A DNA stretch of 64,000 nucleotides from a bacterium (GCA_014896235.1 JADBKU010000016.1:55996-119995), one strand, 5' to 3'. Positions 20,604-28,909 are shown, counted from the stretch's first letter. The notes: generated by a model not told the origin, from the letters alone. Translations and numbers: made by a program.

Positions 20604-21726
20604 AACCGGGCAGATTAGCGAGCCGCGGCGGCTTGTCGGTCAGCAGCACCATTTTGCGCACGCCGACGTCGCGCAAAATCTGTGCGCCGACGCCGTAATC
20701 GCGAAAATCGGCTTCCGGCGCATTCAGCCGCGTGGTGGCGCGGCGGATGATGCGGCGCGGCCCATTGCTGTCGATATCGCCCGCGATCGCGTCGGACTCG
20801 CGCTTGAGGTAGAGAATCACGCCCTGTCCCGCCTGTGCGATCTGTTCCATAGCGGCTTGCAGCAGCGCGCGCGTATTGCGCTTCTCATAGCCGAAGACGT
20901 CGCCCGGCAGATACTCGCGATGCGCCCGCACCAGCACCGGACGATCGGCGCTGATTTCGCCCATGACCAGCACCAGATGCTCGCTCTGGTCCACGCGGTT
21001 GCGATAGACGTAGGCGCGGAATTCGCCGAAATCGGTGGGCAGCCGCGCTTCCGCAATCCGCTGCACCATCGTTTCGTTGCGCAGGCGGTACTCGATTATG
21101 TCGGCCACGGTGACGATTTTAAGTCCATGGACGCGCGCGAATTCGACGAGGTCGTCCCGCCGCGCCATCGTGCCGTCTTCCTTCAGAATCTCGCAAATCA
21201 CGCCGGCGGGCTTGAGTCCCGCCAGCCGCGCCAGATCGACCGCGCCCTCGGTCTGCCCCGTGCGCACCAGCACGCCGCCGTCGCGCGCCCGCAGCGGGTA
21301 AACGTAGCCGGGCGTGATGAATTCGGCGCCGGTCGCGTCTTCGCGCACGGCCTGCAGAATCGTGGTCGCGCGGTCCTGCGCCGAGATGCCGGAGCCAGCG
21401 GCCCGGCGCGCGGTGATCGGAATCGTGAAGGCCGTGCCGAGCGGGGCCTGGTTGTCGCCGACCATCATGTTCAGGCCGAGCTGATCGATCCGTTCGCCCG
21501 CCATCGGCAGGCAGATCAGGCCCCGGCCATACTTGGCCATGAAATTGATCGCGTCGGGTGTGGCCTTTTCGGCGGCCATGCAGAGATCGCCTTCGTTTTC
21601 GCGATTTTCGTCATCCATCAGGATGATCATGTGGCCGCGGCGGGTCTCTTCGAGCGCCTCTTCGATCGTGATGAAGGGAGCGGTCGGAGCGTGAGCGCGT
21701 GGCGTGATTTCACCGAACATGGCCAT
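20539..21726 (-). CDS. ribBA: RibBA/RibBX-like protein with degenerate active sites
   Basis: A 395-residue homologue of 3,4-dihydroxy-2-butanone-4-phosphate synthase fused to a GTP cyclohydrolase II-like domain. The N-terminal half keeps [11 protein letters not shown] and the basic fold, but the metal-ligand His of GGHTEA is Gln158 (TGQTEGAVD) and PGHVFPL reads PGYVYPL. In the C-terminal half the zinc motif C-x10-C-x-C is absent ([17 protein letters not shown], residues 270-286). The protein also stops early, at [13 protein letters not shown] cyclohydrolase activity is therefore unlikely, as in the RibBX type; DHBP synthase activity is uncertain. The ATG at 21726 has AGG close upstream. Confidence 0.82.
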   Translation of the reverse strand: MAMFGEITPRAHAPTAPFITIEEALEETRRGHMIILMDDENRENEGDLCMAAEKATPDAINFMAKYGRGLICLPMAGERIDQLGLNMMVGDNQAPLGTAFTIPITARRAAGSGISAQDRATTILQAVREDATGAEFITPGYVYPLRARDGGVLVRTGQTEGAVDLARLAGLKPAGVICEILKEDGTMARRDDLVEFARVHGLKIVTVADIIEYRLRNETMVQRIAEARLPTDFGEFRAYVYRNRVDQSEHLVLVMGEISADRPVLVRAHREYLPGDVFGYEKRNTRALLQAAMEQIAQAGQGVILYLKRESDAIAGDIDSNGPRRIIRRATTRLNAPEADFRDYGVGAQILRDVGVRKMVLLTDKPPRLANLPGYGLEIVDSAPLSIEGQGPLDG

Positions 21727-21739
21727 GAACCTCGCGCCG

Positions 21740-21766
21740 GGCCGGGCACGGTGTCAGCGCCCGGCC
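21740..21766 (-). promoter_or_regulatory. Hairpin in the ribBA-like 5' UTR
   Basis: A perfect 8-bp inverted repeat (GGCCGGGC / GCCCGGCC) with an 11-nt loop ends 13 nt before the ribBA-like ATG, just upstream of its ribosome-binding site. It could modulate translation. The FMN (RFN) riboswitch consensus is not present. Confidence 0.4.
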
Positions 21767-21794
21767 AGACGCCGTCAAGTCGATCAACCAGATG

Positions 21795-21824
21795 ATTCTA
21801 ACGCAGCATCGCCCCCCGCGTGAA
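21795..21824 (-). promoter_or_regulatory. Predicted promoter of the ribBA-like gene
   Basis: On the minus strand TTCACG, 18 nt, TAGAAT (5 of 6 at -10, 4 of 6 at -35). It gives a leader of about 60 nt containing the hairpin at 21740-21766. Confidence 0.45.
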
Positions 21825-21913
21825 CAGGGCCGGCGCAGCAAGCCCCTTTGCGGTTTACAAGACCAGCGAGCGAGCGCGCCGGCAAACGCGCGGGGCACGA
21901 CTTCTCGCAACGG

Positions 21914-21942
21914 TTGACAACCCTCGCCCTTTTGCGAAAATT
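21914..21942 (+). promoter_or_regulatory. Predicted promoter of the MerR/DUF433 gene
   Basis: A consensus TTGACA at 21914-21919 is followed by 17 nt and AAAATT. The predicted start of transcription falls at or within a few bases of the ATG at 21950, which would give a leaderless mRNA. Confidence 0.45.
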
Positions 21943-21949
21943 CGAGTCC

Positions 21950-22594
21950 ATGGCTGACATTATTCGAGCATTCAGCGCGCATCATGTATGCCGCCTGACA
22001 GGACTTTCGCGGCGTCAGCTGTCATACTGGGATCACACGAATTTTTTCTTGCCGTACTACGCGTCAGAAGACCGGCGTAGTCCATTCAGCCGCATTTACT
22101 CGTTCGAGGACCTTGTGGGGCTTCGCGTGATCGCGATACTGCGCAAGGAACATCAAATTCCTCTTCAGACGCTTCGCAGGATTGCCGAGCAACTAAGCCA
22201 ATATCATTCCCGGCCATGGTCGGGCCTCGTTCTGTATGTGTGTGGCAAGGAGGTTTTTTTTCAGGAACCCGCCACCGAACGGATTCGGGAAATCGAGTAT
22301 CCGCAGTATATGATCAAAGTCGCGCTGGATGCCGTAACCACGGACATGAGGTCGAAGGCCGACGAACTCAGGCGCCGGAAAGAGGGCCAAATCGGACGAT
22401 TGGAGCGACATCGCAACGTCGTCCATAACGCATGGGTAGTGGCGGGAACCCGAATTTCGACCAAGACGGTGTGGCGATACCATCAGGCGGGCTACGACAC
22501 GCCTTCAATTATTCGAGAATATCCATTGTTAACCTCTGCGGATATTTCTTCAGCAATCGCTCATGAGCGGAAGTTAGCGGGCAAAGCTGGCTGA
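21950..22594 (+). CDS. MerR-type HTH / DUF433 protein, putative antitoxin
   Basis: A 214-residue protein. The N-terminus is a MerR-like winged helix (AHHVCRLTGLSRRQLSYWDHT, then IYSFEDLVGLRVIAILRKEHQIPLQTLRRIAE). The C-terminus is a DUF433 domain (VVHNAWVVAGTRISTKTVWRYHQAGYDTPSIIREYPLLTSADISSAIAHE). DUF433 proteins are typically encoded next to DUF5615 PIN-like proteins and are regarded as antitoxins; the HTH would give autoregulation. The start ATG at 21950 is chosen from the HTH boundary and the promoter; an upstream frame to 21848 would contain the promoter. It is followed after 13 nt by the putative toxin. Confidence 0.8.
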   Translation: MADIIRAFSAHHVCRLTGLSRRQLSYWDHTNFFLPYYASEDRRSPFSRIYSFEDLVGLRVIAILRKEHQIPLQTLRRIAEQLSQYHSRPWSGLVLYVCGKEVFFQEPATERIREIEYPQYMIKVALDAVTTDMRSKADELRRRKEGQIGRLERHRNVVHNAWVVAGTRISTKTVWRYHQAGYDTPSIIREYPLLTSADISSAIAHERKLAGKAG

Positions 22595-22607
22595 GCCGGC
22601 GACGCGG

Positions 22608-22991
22608 TTGCATCTTTTGCTCGACCATAACGTTCCAGACTCGGTCGCGCGCGTTTTCATCGAACGTGGCCATACGGTGACTTTCCTCCGCGAGATAATG
22701 CCGACTGACTCGCCTGACCCGGTTGTGGCCGCGGTGGCGGACATGGACGGCGCGATTCTCGTAAGTTGCGACCACGACTTCGACGCTATCGCGCCGCGAA
22801 TCTTGCAAGGCATGCGCGCACGCTTCAGGAGGCTCGGCCGATTATCGATCCGATGCGCCGAATACCACGCGGCGCGACGGATCGAGGAGGCGATGGAATT
22901 GATCGAGCTGGAATATCGAACGGCGCAACGTCGCCCCGACAAGCGAATGTTCATTGTTATTCAGGCGACCGGAATCAAGACGAATCGCTGA
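22608..22991 (+). CDS. DUF5615 PIN-like protein, putative toxin
   Basis: A 127-residue protein starting with TTG at 22608. The pattern HLLLDHNVPDSVARVFIERGHTV, later AAVADMDGAILVSCDHDFDAIAP, matches the DUF5615/Mut7-C-like PIN fold: acidic residues at D6 and in the DxDF segment would bind metal for RNA cleavage. DUF5615 genes usually lie directly 3' of a DUF433 gene, as here, forming a VapBC-like toxin-antitoxin pair. The C-terminal part (IEEAMELIELEYRTAQRRPDKRMFIVI) may contact the partner. No mobile element is adjacent. Toxicity is inferred from family and context only. Confidence 0.75.
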   Translation: MHLLLDHNVPDSVARVFIERGHTVTFLREIMPTDSPDPVVAAVADMDGAILVSCDHDFDAIAPRILQGMRARFRRLGRLSIRCAEYHAARRIEEAMELIELEYRTAQRRPDKRMFIVIQATGIKTNR

Positions 22992-23200
22992 TGCCGGTTG
23001 TCGGCGGAAAGGCGGACATCCTCATACTCGCCCTGAATCCCGGCCGCCAACGGACAGCCAGGCGCTCCGATCCGGACAATCGAACCTCTTGAATTTGACA
23101 TGGCGCGCCCTGGATGTGTTGGGACGGGGGCGGGGGCGTTCGCGGAATTGCGCGGGGTTTGCCAAACTGGATTTTTCGCGATGGCCATCACAGCGGTTCG

Positions 23201-24580
23201 ATGTCCGACGAATTAGCTCAACCAATCCCCGACGGGTCCGCCGCGAATACGCCTGCGGCTGAGGCCGCCTGCGATGCCGGCCCCGACGCCGAGCCGCGGC
23301 CCGACGAAGTCGCGGGCGAGCGGCCCGCCGGTTGGCGCGCCGCGTTCCGCGCGATGCGCCATCGCAACTTCCGCCTCTATTTCGGCGGCCAGCTCACCTC
23401 GCTGATCGGCACCTGGATGCAGACCGTCGCGCAATCGTGGCTGGTGCTGAAGCTCACGAACTCGGCGCTGATGCTCGGCGTGGTCACCTTCGCGAACTAT
23501 CTGCCTATTCTGCTGGTGGCGCTGTTCGCGGGCGTGATCGTCGATCACGTCGATCGGCGCCGCTTGATCATCCTCACGCAGGCGCTGCTGATGCTGAGCG
23601 CGTTCGCGCTCGCCGCGCTCACCTGGACCGGCGTGGTCAGGGTCGAGCACGTTATCATCCTGGCGGCGTTCAACGGCGTGGTCAGCGCTTTCGACATGCC
23701 GGGGCGCCAGGCGTTCGTGGTCGAGATGGTGGGGCTGGAGGATTTGCCGAACGCGATCGCGCTCAATTCGATGATGTTCAACGCGGCCCGCACGATCGGA
23801 CCGGCGATCGCCGGTTTCCTGATCGCGCTGGTCGGAATCGCGGCCTGCTTTTTTCTGAACGGCCTCAGCTATATCGCGGTGATCTGGAGCCTGTTCGCGA
23901 TGCGGCTCGCGACCCGGACGAACGAGCCGCAAAGCGTGAGCATGCTGCGGCGGCTGCGCGAAGGCGCGGCCTACGTCTGGGCGCATCGGCCGACCTTTTA
24001 CCTGCTCGTGCTGGTCGCGCTGAACAGCGGACTGGGCGTGCAATACGCCGTGCTGATTCCCGTCTTCGCCAAAAATATCTTGCATGCGGGCGCGCGCGGC
24101 TATGGCCTGCTGATGGCGGCGCAGGGGGTGGGCGCGGTGGTCGGCGCGGTCGCGCTGGCGTCGCGCTCGGGCACGGCGCGCGGGCTGCGCGAAAACCTCA
24201 CGGTCGGCCTCTTTCTCACCGCGTTCGCGATCATCGGCTTCGGCGTCTCGTCTTCGATGTGGCTTTCGCTCGCGACGCAGACCTGCGTCGGCGCGGGGCT
24301 GATCAATTACATGGCGGCGACCAACACGTTGCTGCAGTTGTTCGTCTCCGACGAATTGCGCGGGCGCGTGATGAGCTTCTACACGCTCTCGTTCATCGGC
24401 ATCGCGCCGCTCGGCGCGCTCGCGGTCGGCTACCTCGGCGAGCATTTCAGTCCGGAAGCGGCGGTCGTGATCTGCGGCACGCTGTCGCTGGCGTGCGCGC
24501 TGATTCTGCTGACGCGGCTGCGGCTGTTCGCCGCCGCGCAGGCGGGAGTCGAAGCGGCGCAGGTCGTCTCGGCGATCTGA
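23201..24580 (+). CDS. MFS transporter, EntS/MFS_3-like exporter
   Basis: A 459-residue integral membrane protein of the major facilitator superfamily. After a roughly 45-residue acidic/Ala-rich N-terminal tail come RHRNFRLYFGGQLTSLIGTWMQTVAQSWLVLKLTNS and about 12 hydrophobic helices. The loop 2-3 motif appears as GVIVDHVDRRRLII. The style matches the MFS_3 group that includes enterobactin exporter EntS. The substrate is unknown. The start is ATG at 23201; an upstream TTG-type frame to 23114 would add a Gly-rich stretch. The gap from 22992 to 23200 shows no gene. Confidence 0.88.
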   Translation: MSDELAQPIPDGSAANTPAAEAACDAGPDAEPRPDEVAGERPAGWRAAFRAMRHRNFRLYFGGQLTSLIGTWMQTVAQSWLVLKLTNSALMLGVVTFANYLPILLVALFAGVIVDHVDRRRLIILTQALLMLSAFALAALTWTGVVRVEHVIILAAFNGVVSAFDMPGRQAFVVEMVGLEDLPNAIALNSMMFNAARTIGPAIAGFLIALVGIAACFFLNGLSYIAVIWSLFAMRLATRTNEPQSVSMLRRLREGAAYVWAHRPTFYLLVLVALNSGLGVQYAVLIPVFAKNILHAGARGYGLLMAAQGVGAVVGAVALASRSGTARGLRENLTVGLFLTAFAIIGFGVSSSMWLSLATQTCVGAGLINYMAATNTLLQLFVSDELRGRVMSFYTLSFIGIAPLGALAVGYLGEHFSPEAAVVICGTLSLACALILLTRLRLFAAAQAGVEAAQVVSAI

Positions 24581-24711
24581 GGCGGCCGACGGCGCCCGCC
24601 GCGCGAATCGGAATCGATGCGCGCGGCCGACCCGGCAGGGGCGGCGTTCGCGGCGGTGCGCCGCGAACGCGGGCGCCAGCCCGAACCGCATCGCGACAAC
24701 GCCCGAATCGG

Positions 24712-24717
24712 TATAAT
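24712..24717 (+). promoter_or_regulatory. Candidate -10 box of selA
   Basis: A perfect TATAAT ends nine bases before the selA ATG, so transcription would begin within about three bases of the start codon. There is no good -35 hexamer, and no ribosome-binding site before the ATG, which fits a leaderless mRNA but does not prove it. Confidence 0.4.
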
Positions 24718-24726
24718 CGCGCCGGG

Positions 24727-26160
24727 ATGCGGCCAGCGGACAAAAACGGCGAAGCGAAGGCCAGGACGAAAGCCGGGGCGGCGGCGCTGCGGATGTTGCC
24801 GTCGGTGGACGAATGCCTCCGGGCCGCCGAAAATGACGGCGCGCTCGGCGCAATCGGGCGTGGATGGCGCGTCGAACTGATCCGGAACGCGCTCGCGCAG
24901 GTGCGGACGCGGCTGGCCGGCGGCGCGGGCGAACCCGCCGAATCGCGCGAGCGACTCGCGGCGCTGGTGATCGCGCAGGCGCGCGCGGCGCTCGCCAACG
25001 CCGCGCCGCCGCTGCGCGCGGTCGTCAATGGAACGGGCGTCGTGCTCCACACCAATCTCGGCCGCGCTTTGCTCGCCGAGAGCGCGATCGACGCGATCGC
25101 GACGGCGGCGCGCGCGCCGGTGAACCTCGAATACGACCTTGACTCGGGCGGGCGCGGCGAGCGCGACGCTCTGGTCGAGGCCGATTTATGCGCATTGACG
25201 GGCGCGGAAGCGGCGACGGTCGTGAACAACAACGCGGCCGCGCTGTTGATCGCGCTGAATACTCTGGCCAACGGCCGCGAGGCGATCGTTTCGCGCGGCG
25301 AATTGATCGAAATCGGCGGTTCGTTCCGGTTGCCTGAATTGATGGCGCAGAGCGGCGCGCGGCTCAGGGAAGTCGGCACGACCAACCGGACCCATCCGGC
25401 CGACTATGTGCGCGCGATCGGGCCGGACACGGCGACGCTCTTGAAGGTGCATCCGTCCAACTACCGCATCGTCGGCTTCACGACGGCGGTCGAACTGGGC
25501 GAACTCGCCGCGATCGGCCGGGCGCATCGATTGCCCGTGGTCGAGGATCTCGGCGCCGGCGCGATGATCGATTTGAGCCGTTACGGATTGCCGCGCGAGC
25601 CGATCGTCGCCGAGCGTATCGCGGCGGGCGCCGATCTCGTGACGTTCTCGGGCGACAAGCTGCTCGGCGGCCCGCAGGCGGGAATTGTCGTCGGACGGCG
25701 CGAACTGATCGATCGGATCCGGCGGAATCCGCTCAAGCGCGCGCTGCGCTGCGACAAGCTGACGCTCGCGGCGCTTGCCGCGACTCTTGAGATTTATCGG
25801 CGCGCGGACGAACCGGCCGATCTGATTCCGGCGCTGCGGATGCTGCGGCGAAATCCGGCCGAACTCGAGGAAATCGCGCAGGCCGCGCGCGCGGTTCTGG
25901 CCGACCGCCTGGGCGGCGGTTACGAAATCGAAGTAATCGAGTCGGCGGCTGAAATCGGCTCAGGCGCGCAGCCGACCGAGCAGATCGAATCGCGCGCGCT
26001 CAGAATAACCCATCCGGAGCTTTCCGCTGACGCGATCGCCGCGATGTTCCGGCGGGCCCGCCCGCCGGTGATCGGCAGAATTCGCGACGGCGCCTTCATG
26101 ATCGATCTCCGCGCGATCGAGGACCCATCCGCGCTCGCCGTGGCCTTTCCATCCTCCTGA
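24727..26160 (+). CDS. selA: L-seryl-tRNA(Sec) selenium transferase
   Basis: PLP enzyme that converts seryl-tRNA(Sec) to selenocysteinyl-tRNA(Sec) with selenophosphate. The 477 residues align through the length with E. coli SelA: LPSVDECL near the start, GTGVVLHTNLGRALLAE, VNLEYDLDSGGRGERD, AATVVNNNAAALLIAL, VSRGELIEIGGSFRLPE, EVGTTNRTHPADY, and PLP-Lys in FSGDKLLGGPQAGIVVG. The start is ATG at 24727; a large upstream frame extends back to 23332 but shadows the MFS gene. It implies a selenocysteine system; selB, selC and selD are not in the window, and no candidate selenoprotein was seen here. Confidence 0.96.
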   Translation: MRPADKNGEAKARTKAGAAALRMLPSVDECLRAAENDGALGAIGRGWRVELIRNALAQVRTRLAGGAGEPAESRERLAALVIAQARAALANAAPPLRAVVNGTGVVLHTNLGRALLAESAIDAIATAARAPVNLEYDLDSGGRGERDALVEADLCALTGAEAATVVNNNAAALLIALNTLANGREAIVSRGELIEIGGSFRLPELMAQSGARLREVGTTNRTHPADYVRAIGPDTATLLKVHPSNYRIVGFTTAVELGELAAIGRAHRLPVVEDLGAGAMIDLSRYGLPREPIVAERIAAGADLVTFSGDKLLGGPQAGIVVGRRELIDRIRRNPLKRALRCDKLTLAALAATLEIYRRADEPADLIPALRMLRRNPAELEEIAQAARAVLADRLGGGYEIEVIESAAEIGSGAQPTEQIESRALRITHPELSADAIAAMFRRARPPVIGRIRDGAFMIDLRAIEDPSALAVAFPSS

Positions 26161-26244
26161 AGAGCGCATCAACCGCTTGCGTATCGCCGGGGTTTGGACG
26201 TAAACCGGCAACAGGCGCAAGTGCGCGCCGCGGAGGAACTTCCG

Positions 26245-26463
26245 ATGGCTGACAAAACTTACAAAATCGTGGAAGTGGTCGGGGTTTCCGATGAAAGCAT
26301 TCAGCAGGCGGTCCGCAACGCCCTGAACAAGGCCAGCCAGACGCTGCGCAATATCGATTGGTTCGAGGTGCAGAATATCCGCGGCGGGGTGCACGACGGC
26401 AAGCCGGAATTCCAGGTCGAGGTGCGGATCGGCTTCCGCCTTGAAGGCGCTCCGGTGAACTGA
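26245..26463 (+). CDS. Dodecin family flavin-binding protein
   Basis: A 72-residue protein beginning MADKTYKIVEVVGVSDESIQQAVRNAL and ending in EFQVEVRIGFRLEG, the beta-alpha-beta-beta fold of dodecin. Dodecins form hollow 12-mers that store riboflavin or FMN pairs, or CoA in some lineages. The Trp in NIDWFEVQNIRG matches the flavin-stacking Trp of the family. ATG 26245 is preceded by GGAGGAA at good distance, which decides this start over an upstream frame at 26194. It lies 84 nt after selA. Confidence 0.93.
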   Translation: MADKTYKIVEVVGVSDESIQQAVRNALNKASQTLRNIDWFEVQNIRGGVHDGKPEFQVEVRIGFRLEGAPVN

Positions 26464-26605
26464 TTTGCGCGTGCGGGACCGCTCGCGGAGCACAAATCGG
26501 GGCGGATAGTCCGCCGGCCTGAAGACTCGACGCCGGGCTTGGTATATCGTTGCGCCCGCGTTTATCATCGAGAAGGTAAATGTGTGAAGGCGGGCGATAG
26601 CGACG

Positions 26606-28141
26606 ATGAAGAACTGTCCGCATTGCGGCCGGTCCTATCCTGACAGCGACACCTTCTGCGAAGCCGACGGCTCGAAACTGGTCGCGCATGGAGCGGCAAT
26701 CGCTCCCGGCGCGGCGGCGGTCCCAAGCGCGGCCGGCGATCAGCAGGCGATAGAATGTCCGACTTGCGGCGGCCGGGCCGAGCCGGGCGAGTTGATTTGC
26801 AACTTCTGCGGAACCCGTCTGGGCGGCGAGGGCGAACCGCTTACAGGCACGACGGCGACCGCGCAATTGGGCGGCGGATGGTCGCCGCAGGTGGAGCGCG
26901 GCGGGCCGCGGGAGTTCGGCGACGAAGCCGCCGAGCTCGAAACCGAACCGGAAGAGGAATCGCCGACCGGCCATCGATGGGCCGGATTCCTCGGCTATGC
27001 GCTGGCGGCGGTGGCGGCGCTGGTCGCGGGAGTATGGCTTGCGATTCATCTGAGCGGCCATCGGCACACGGAAACGCCAACCGCGCAGGCGTCGCCGGCG
27101 GCGAGTCCGATCGTGCAGCAGCCGAGCGTGACGCTCGCGCGCAACATGCAGATATCGGTTCGGGGAACCGATCTCGCGGGCGCGTTGCAGCGCGATCCGG
27201 CGGGAGCGAAGGCGGTTTTCGATGCGAATAGCGGCGCGCTGCTCGATATCTACAAGCGCGCGCTTGAAACTGATGCGACGCTGCGCGACGGGATGGTCGT
27301 GCGGCTGCACGTGATGCCCGACGGGAGCGTGAACGGCGGCTCGGTGATGGTCTCGACGGCGGCGAATCCGAGTCTCGACGCGGAGGTGGTCGCGGCGGCC
27401 GGAGGATGGAAATTCCCGGCCGTGAGCGGCGGGGCCGCGGACGTCGATTACCCGATAATCTTCGCGTCGGGGCCGGGCGATATCGGCGCGCTTGAGGCCG
27501 ACTTGAGCACGAAGATGGCGTCGCGGTCGCCGGGCGAATCGCCCGAATACGCCAGCTCGCCGGCGCCGACCGCGGTCGCCGCGGCGACGCCGCCGCCTCC
27601 GCCGCCGGTGGTCGCAACGCCCGTGGCGCCGCCGCCGGGGCCGTCGCGGGCCGAGATGGAGCGGCGCGCGCGGCGCCGCCGCGAGGAACTGGCGGCGGTG
27701 CGAAGGCCTTCGCGTCCGGCGACGCCGTCGCTCAATGAGCGCGTCGCGGAGGCGCTCGCGCGTGACCGTCGCTTCGGACGCGTGCGGGCATACGCCAGTC
27801 CGGGCGGGTTGGTGACGCTGACCGGCACAGTGTTCGACGACAACGCGAAGGCGGCGGCGGCGCGCGCGGTGCGCAACGTCAGCGGCGTGACGTCGGTGGT
27901 AGACAATCTGACGACCGAGACTTCGCAATGGGCGGCGAATCAGGCGGCGATTCAATCGGCGTTGCAGGCGGCGGGTTTGACCAACGTCACGGCGAAGGTG
28001 ATAGGTAAAAGCTGCTATCTTGACGGCAAAGTGAAGACCGAGCTGGACCGCGAGCGTGCGGTGACGATCGCGATGGGCGCGGCGCCGGTGAAAGTGCGCA
28101 CGAATCTGATTCGCGTCGACCCGGGATTTTTTGGATGGTGA
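26606..28141 (+). CDS. Zinc-ribbon membrane protein with AgmX/TonB-C-like and BON domains
   Basis: A 511-residue mosaic. Two zinc ribbons open it: CPHCGRSYPDSDTFC (C4, C7, C18) and CPTCGGRAEPGELICNFCGTRL. An acidic linker and a transmembrane helix follow (YALAAVAALVAGVWLAIHLSG, about residues 131-151). A domain like the AgmX/PglI or TonB C-terminus comes next (LRDGMVVRLHVMPDGSVNGGSVMVSTAANPSLDAEVVAAAGGWKF), then a Pro-rich stretch and a C-terminal BON domain (NERVAEALARDRRFGRVRAYASPGGLVTLTGTVFDD). The ribbons would be cytoplasmic and the rest periplasmic. The function is unknown. It may bridge a cytoplasmic partner to the outer envelope. Confidence 0.75.
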   Translation: MKNCPHCGRSYPDSDTFCEADGSKLVAHGAAIAPGAAAVPSAAGDQQAIECPTCGGRAEPGELICNFCGTRLGGEGEPLTGTTATAQLGGGWSPQVERGGPREFGDEAAELETEPEEESPTGHRWAGFLGYALAAVAALVAGVWLAIHLSGHRHTETPTAQASPAASPIVQQPSVTLARNMQISVRGTDLAGALQRDPAGAKAVFDANSGALLDIYKRALETDATLRDGMVVRLHVMPDGSVNGGSVMVSTAANPSLDAEVVAAAGGWKFPAVSGGAADVDYPIIFASGPGDIGALEADLSTKMASRSPGESPEYASSPAPTAVAAATPPPPPPVVATPVAPPPGPSRAEMERRARRRREELAAVRRPSRPATPSLNERVAEALARDRRFGRVRAYASPGGLVTLTGTVFDDNAKAAAARAVRNVSGVTSVVDNLTTETSQWAANQAAIQSALQAAGLTNVTAKVIGKSCYLDGKVKTELDRERAVTIAMGAAPVKVRTNLIRVDPGFFGW

Positions 28142-28174
28142 GCGGAGATTAAGCAAACCTGTCGGCGCGAGCTA

Positions 28175-28204
28175 TTGACAATTTCGCGGGCCAACGCTTA
28201 GATT
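28175..28204 (+). promoter_or_regulatory. Predicted promoter of the SCP2 gene
   Basis: Consensus TTGACA at 28175-28180, an 18-nt spacer and TAGATT. The predicted transcript begins about 45 nt before the ATG at 28257. Confidence 0.55.
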
Positions 28205-28256
28205 GCGATCAGAGAATTGTTGGCTCGCCCCGCTCCGCGAGGAGGAATCTCCGAAC

Positions 28257-28586
28257 ATGGCTGAAACCGCGACGTCTTGTAAGCAGGTGTTTACCGATAT
28301 GCCGAACCGTTTCAATAAAGCGGCGGCGAAGGGTCTGAACGCGGTTTACCAGTTCGATCTTTCCGGCGACGGCGGCGGCAAGTGGCACGCGATCATCAAG
28401 GACGAGACGTGCGAGGTTAAAGAAGGCGCGCATGCGTCGCCGAACATCACCATCTCGATGGCGGCGCACGATTATCTGGACATGGTCAACGGAAAGTTGA
28501 ACGGCCAGATGGCGTTCATGACCGGCAAACTTCGCATCGCGGGCGATATGGGCCTCGCATTGAGGTTGCAGAGCCTGTTCTCATAA
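28257..28586 (+). CDS. SCP2 sterol-binding domain protein
   Basis: A 109-residue single-domain protein: CKQVFTDMPNRFNKAAAKGLNAVYQFDLSGDGGGKWHAIIKD, then ITISMAAHDYLDMVNGKLNGQMAFMTGKLRIAGDMGLALRLQSLF, which is the SCP2 lipid-carrier fold. Such proteins bind acyl-CoAs or other hydrophobic ligands in the cytoplasm. The ATG at 28257 follows GAGGAGGAA and the consensus promoter listed separately, so it is a monocistronic unit. It fits the acyl-CoA theme elsewhere in the window (acyl-CoA dehydrogenase, MaoC proteins, CoA-transferases), but no operon links them. Confidence 0.88.
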   Translation: MAETATSCKQVFTDMPNRFNKAAAKGLNAVYQFDLSGDGGGKWHAIIKDETCEVKEGAHASPNITISMAAHDYLDMVNGKLNGQMAFMTGKLRIAGDMGLALRLQSLFS

Positions 28587-28909
28587 AGCGGAATCGGGAT
28601 TTGCGCGGCACGGGCGGCGCGCAGGCGCGCGTCCGGCGCGAATCGATCGCAAGCGGAAAGCTCCTTCCAGACGAGAATCTCCACGCAAGGCAATCACGCA
28701 GATGCATCCGGGATTGGCGCGACGCCGCGCGGCAGCGATTGCGGCGCGGGCTTGAATTCGCATCCGATGCGCTCTGATCTATCGACTAATTTCATTCTAT
28801 TCTGATTCGAACCGGCTGAAATTTTCCCGAATGCGGGACCATTGCGGCGAAATCAAATCGCGGGGAAGCATCCCCGATAATTCCATCACAAGGTTGGAAA
28901 GGTGAGCAC
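28587..28909. other. Intergenic, no recognised feature
   Basis: These 323 nt between the SCP2 gene and the small basic protein contain only short spurious frames. I see no clear promoter, terminator or RNA gene; the final 30 nt carry the ribosome-binding site of the next gene. Confidence 0.5.

Noticed and set aside
21727..21849. FMN riboswitch upstream of the ribBA-like gene
   Set aside because: The conserved RFN blocks are absent; only a simple GC hairpin is present.
23332..24726. N-terminal extension of the selA frame
   Set aside because: It runs through the MFS gene in another frame; SelA homology begins only after 24727.
26096..28156. A 686-codon frame on the minus strand opposite the zinc-ribbon/BON gene
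   Set aside because: Arg/His-rich mirror frame with no recognisable domain; the plus-strand gene has clear zinc ribbons and a BON domain.
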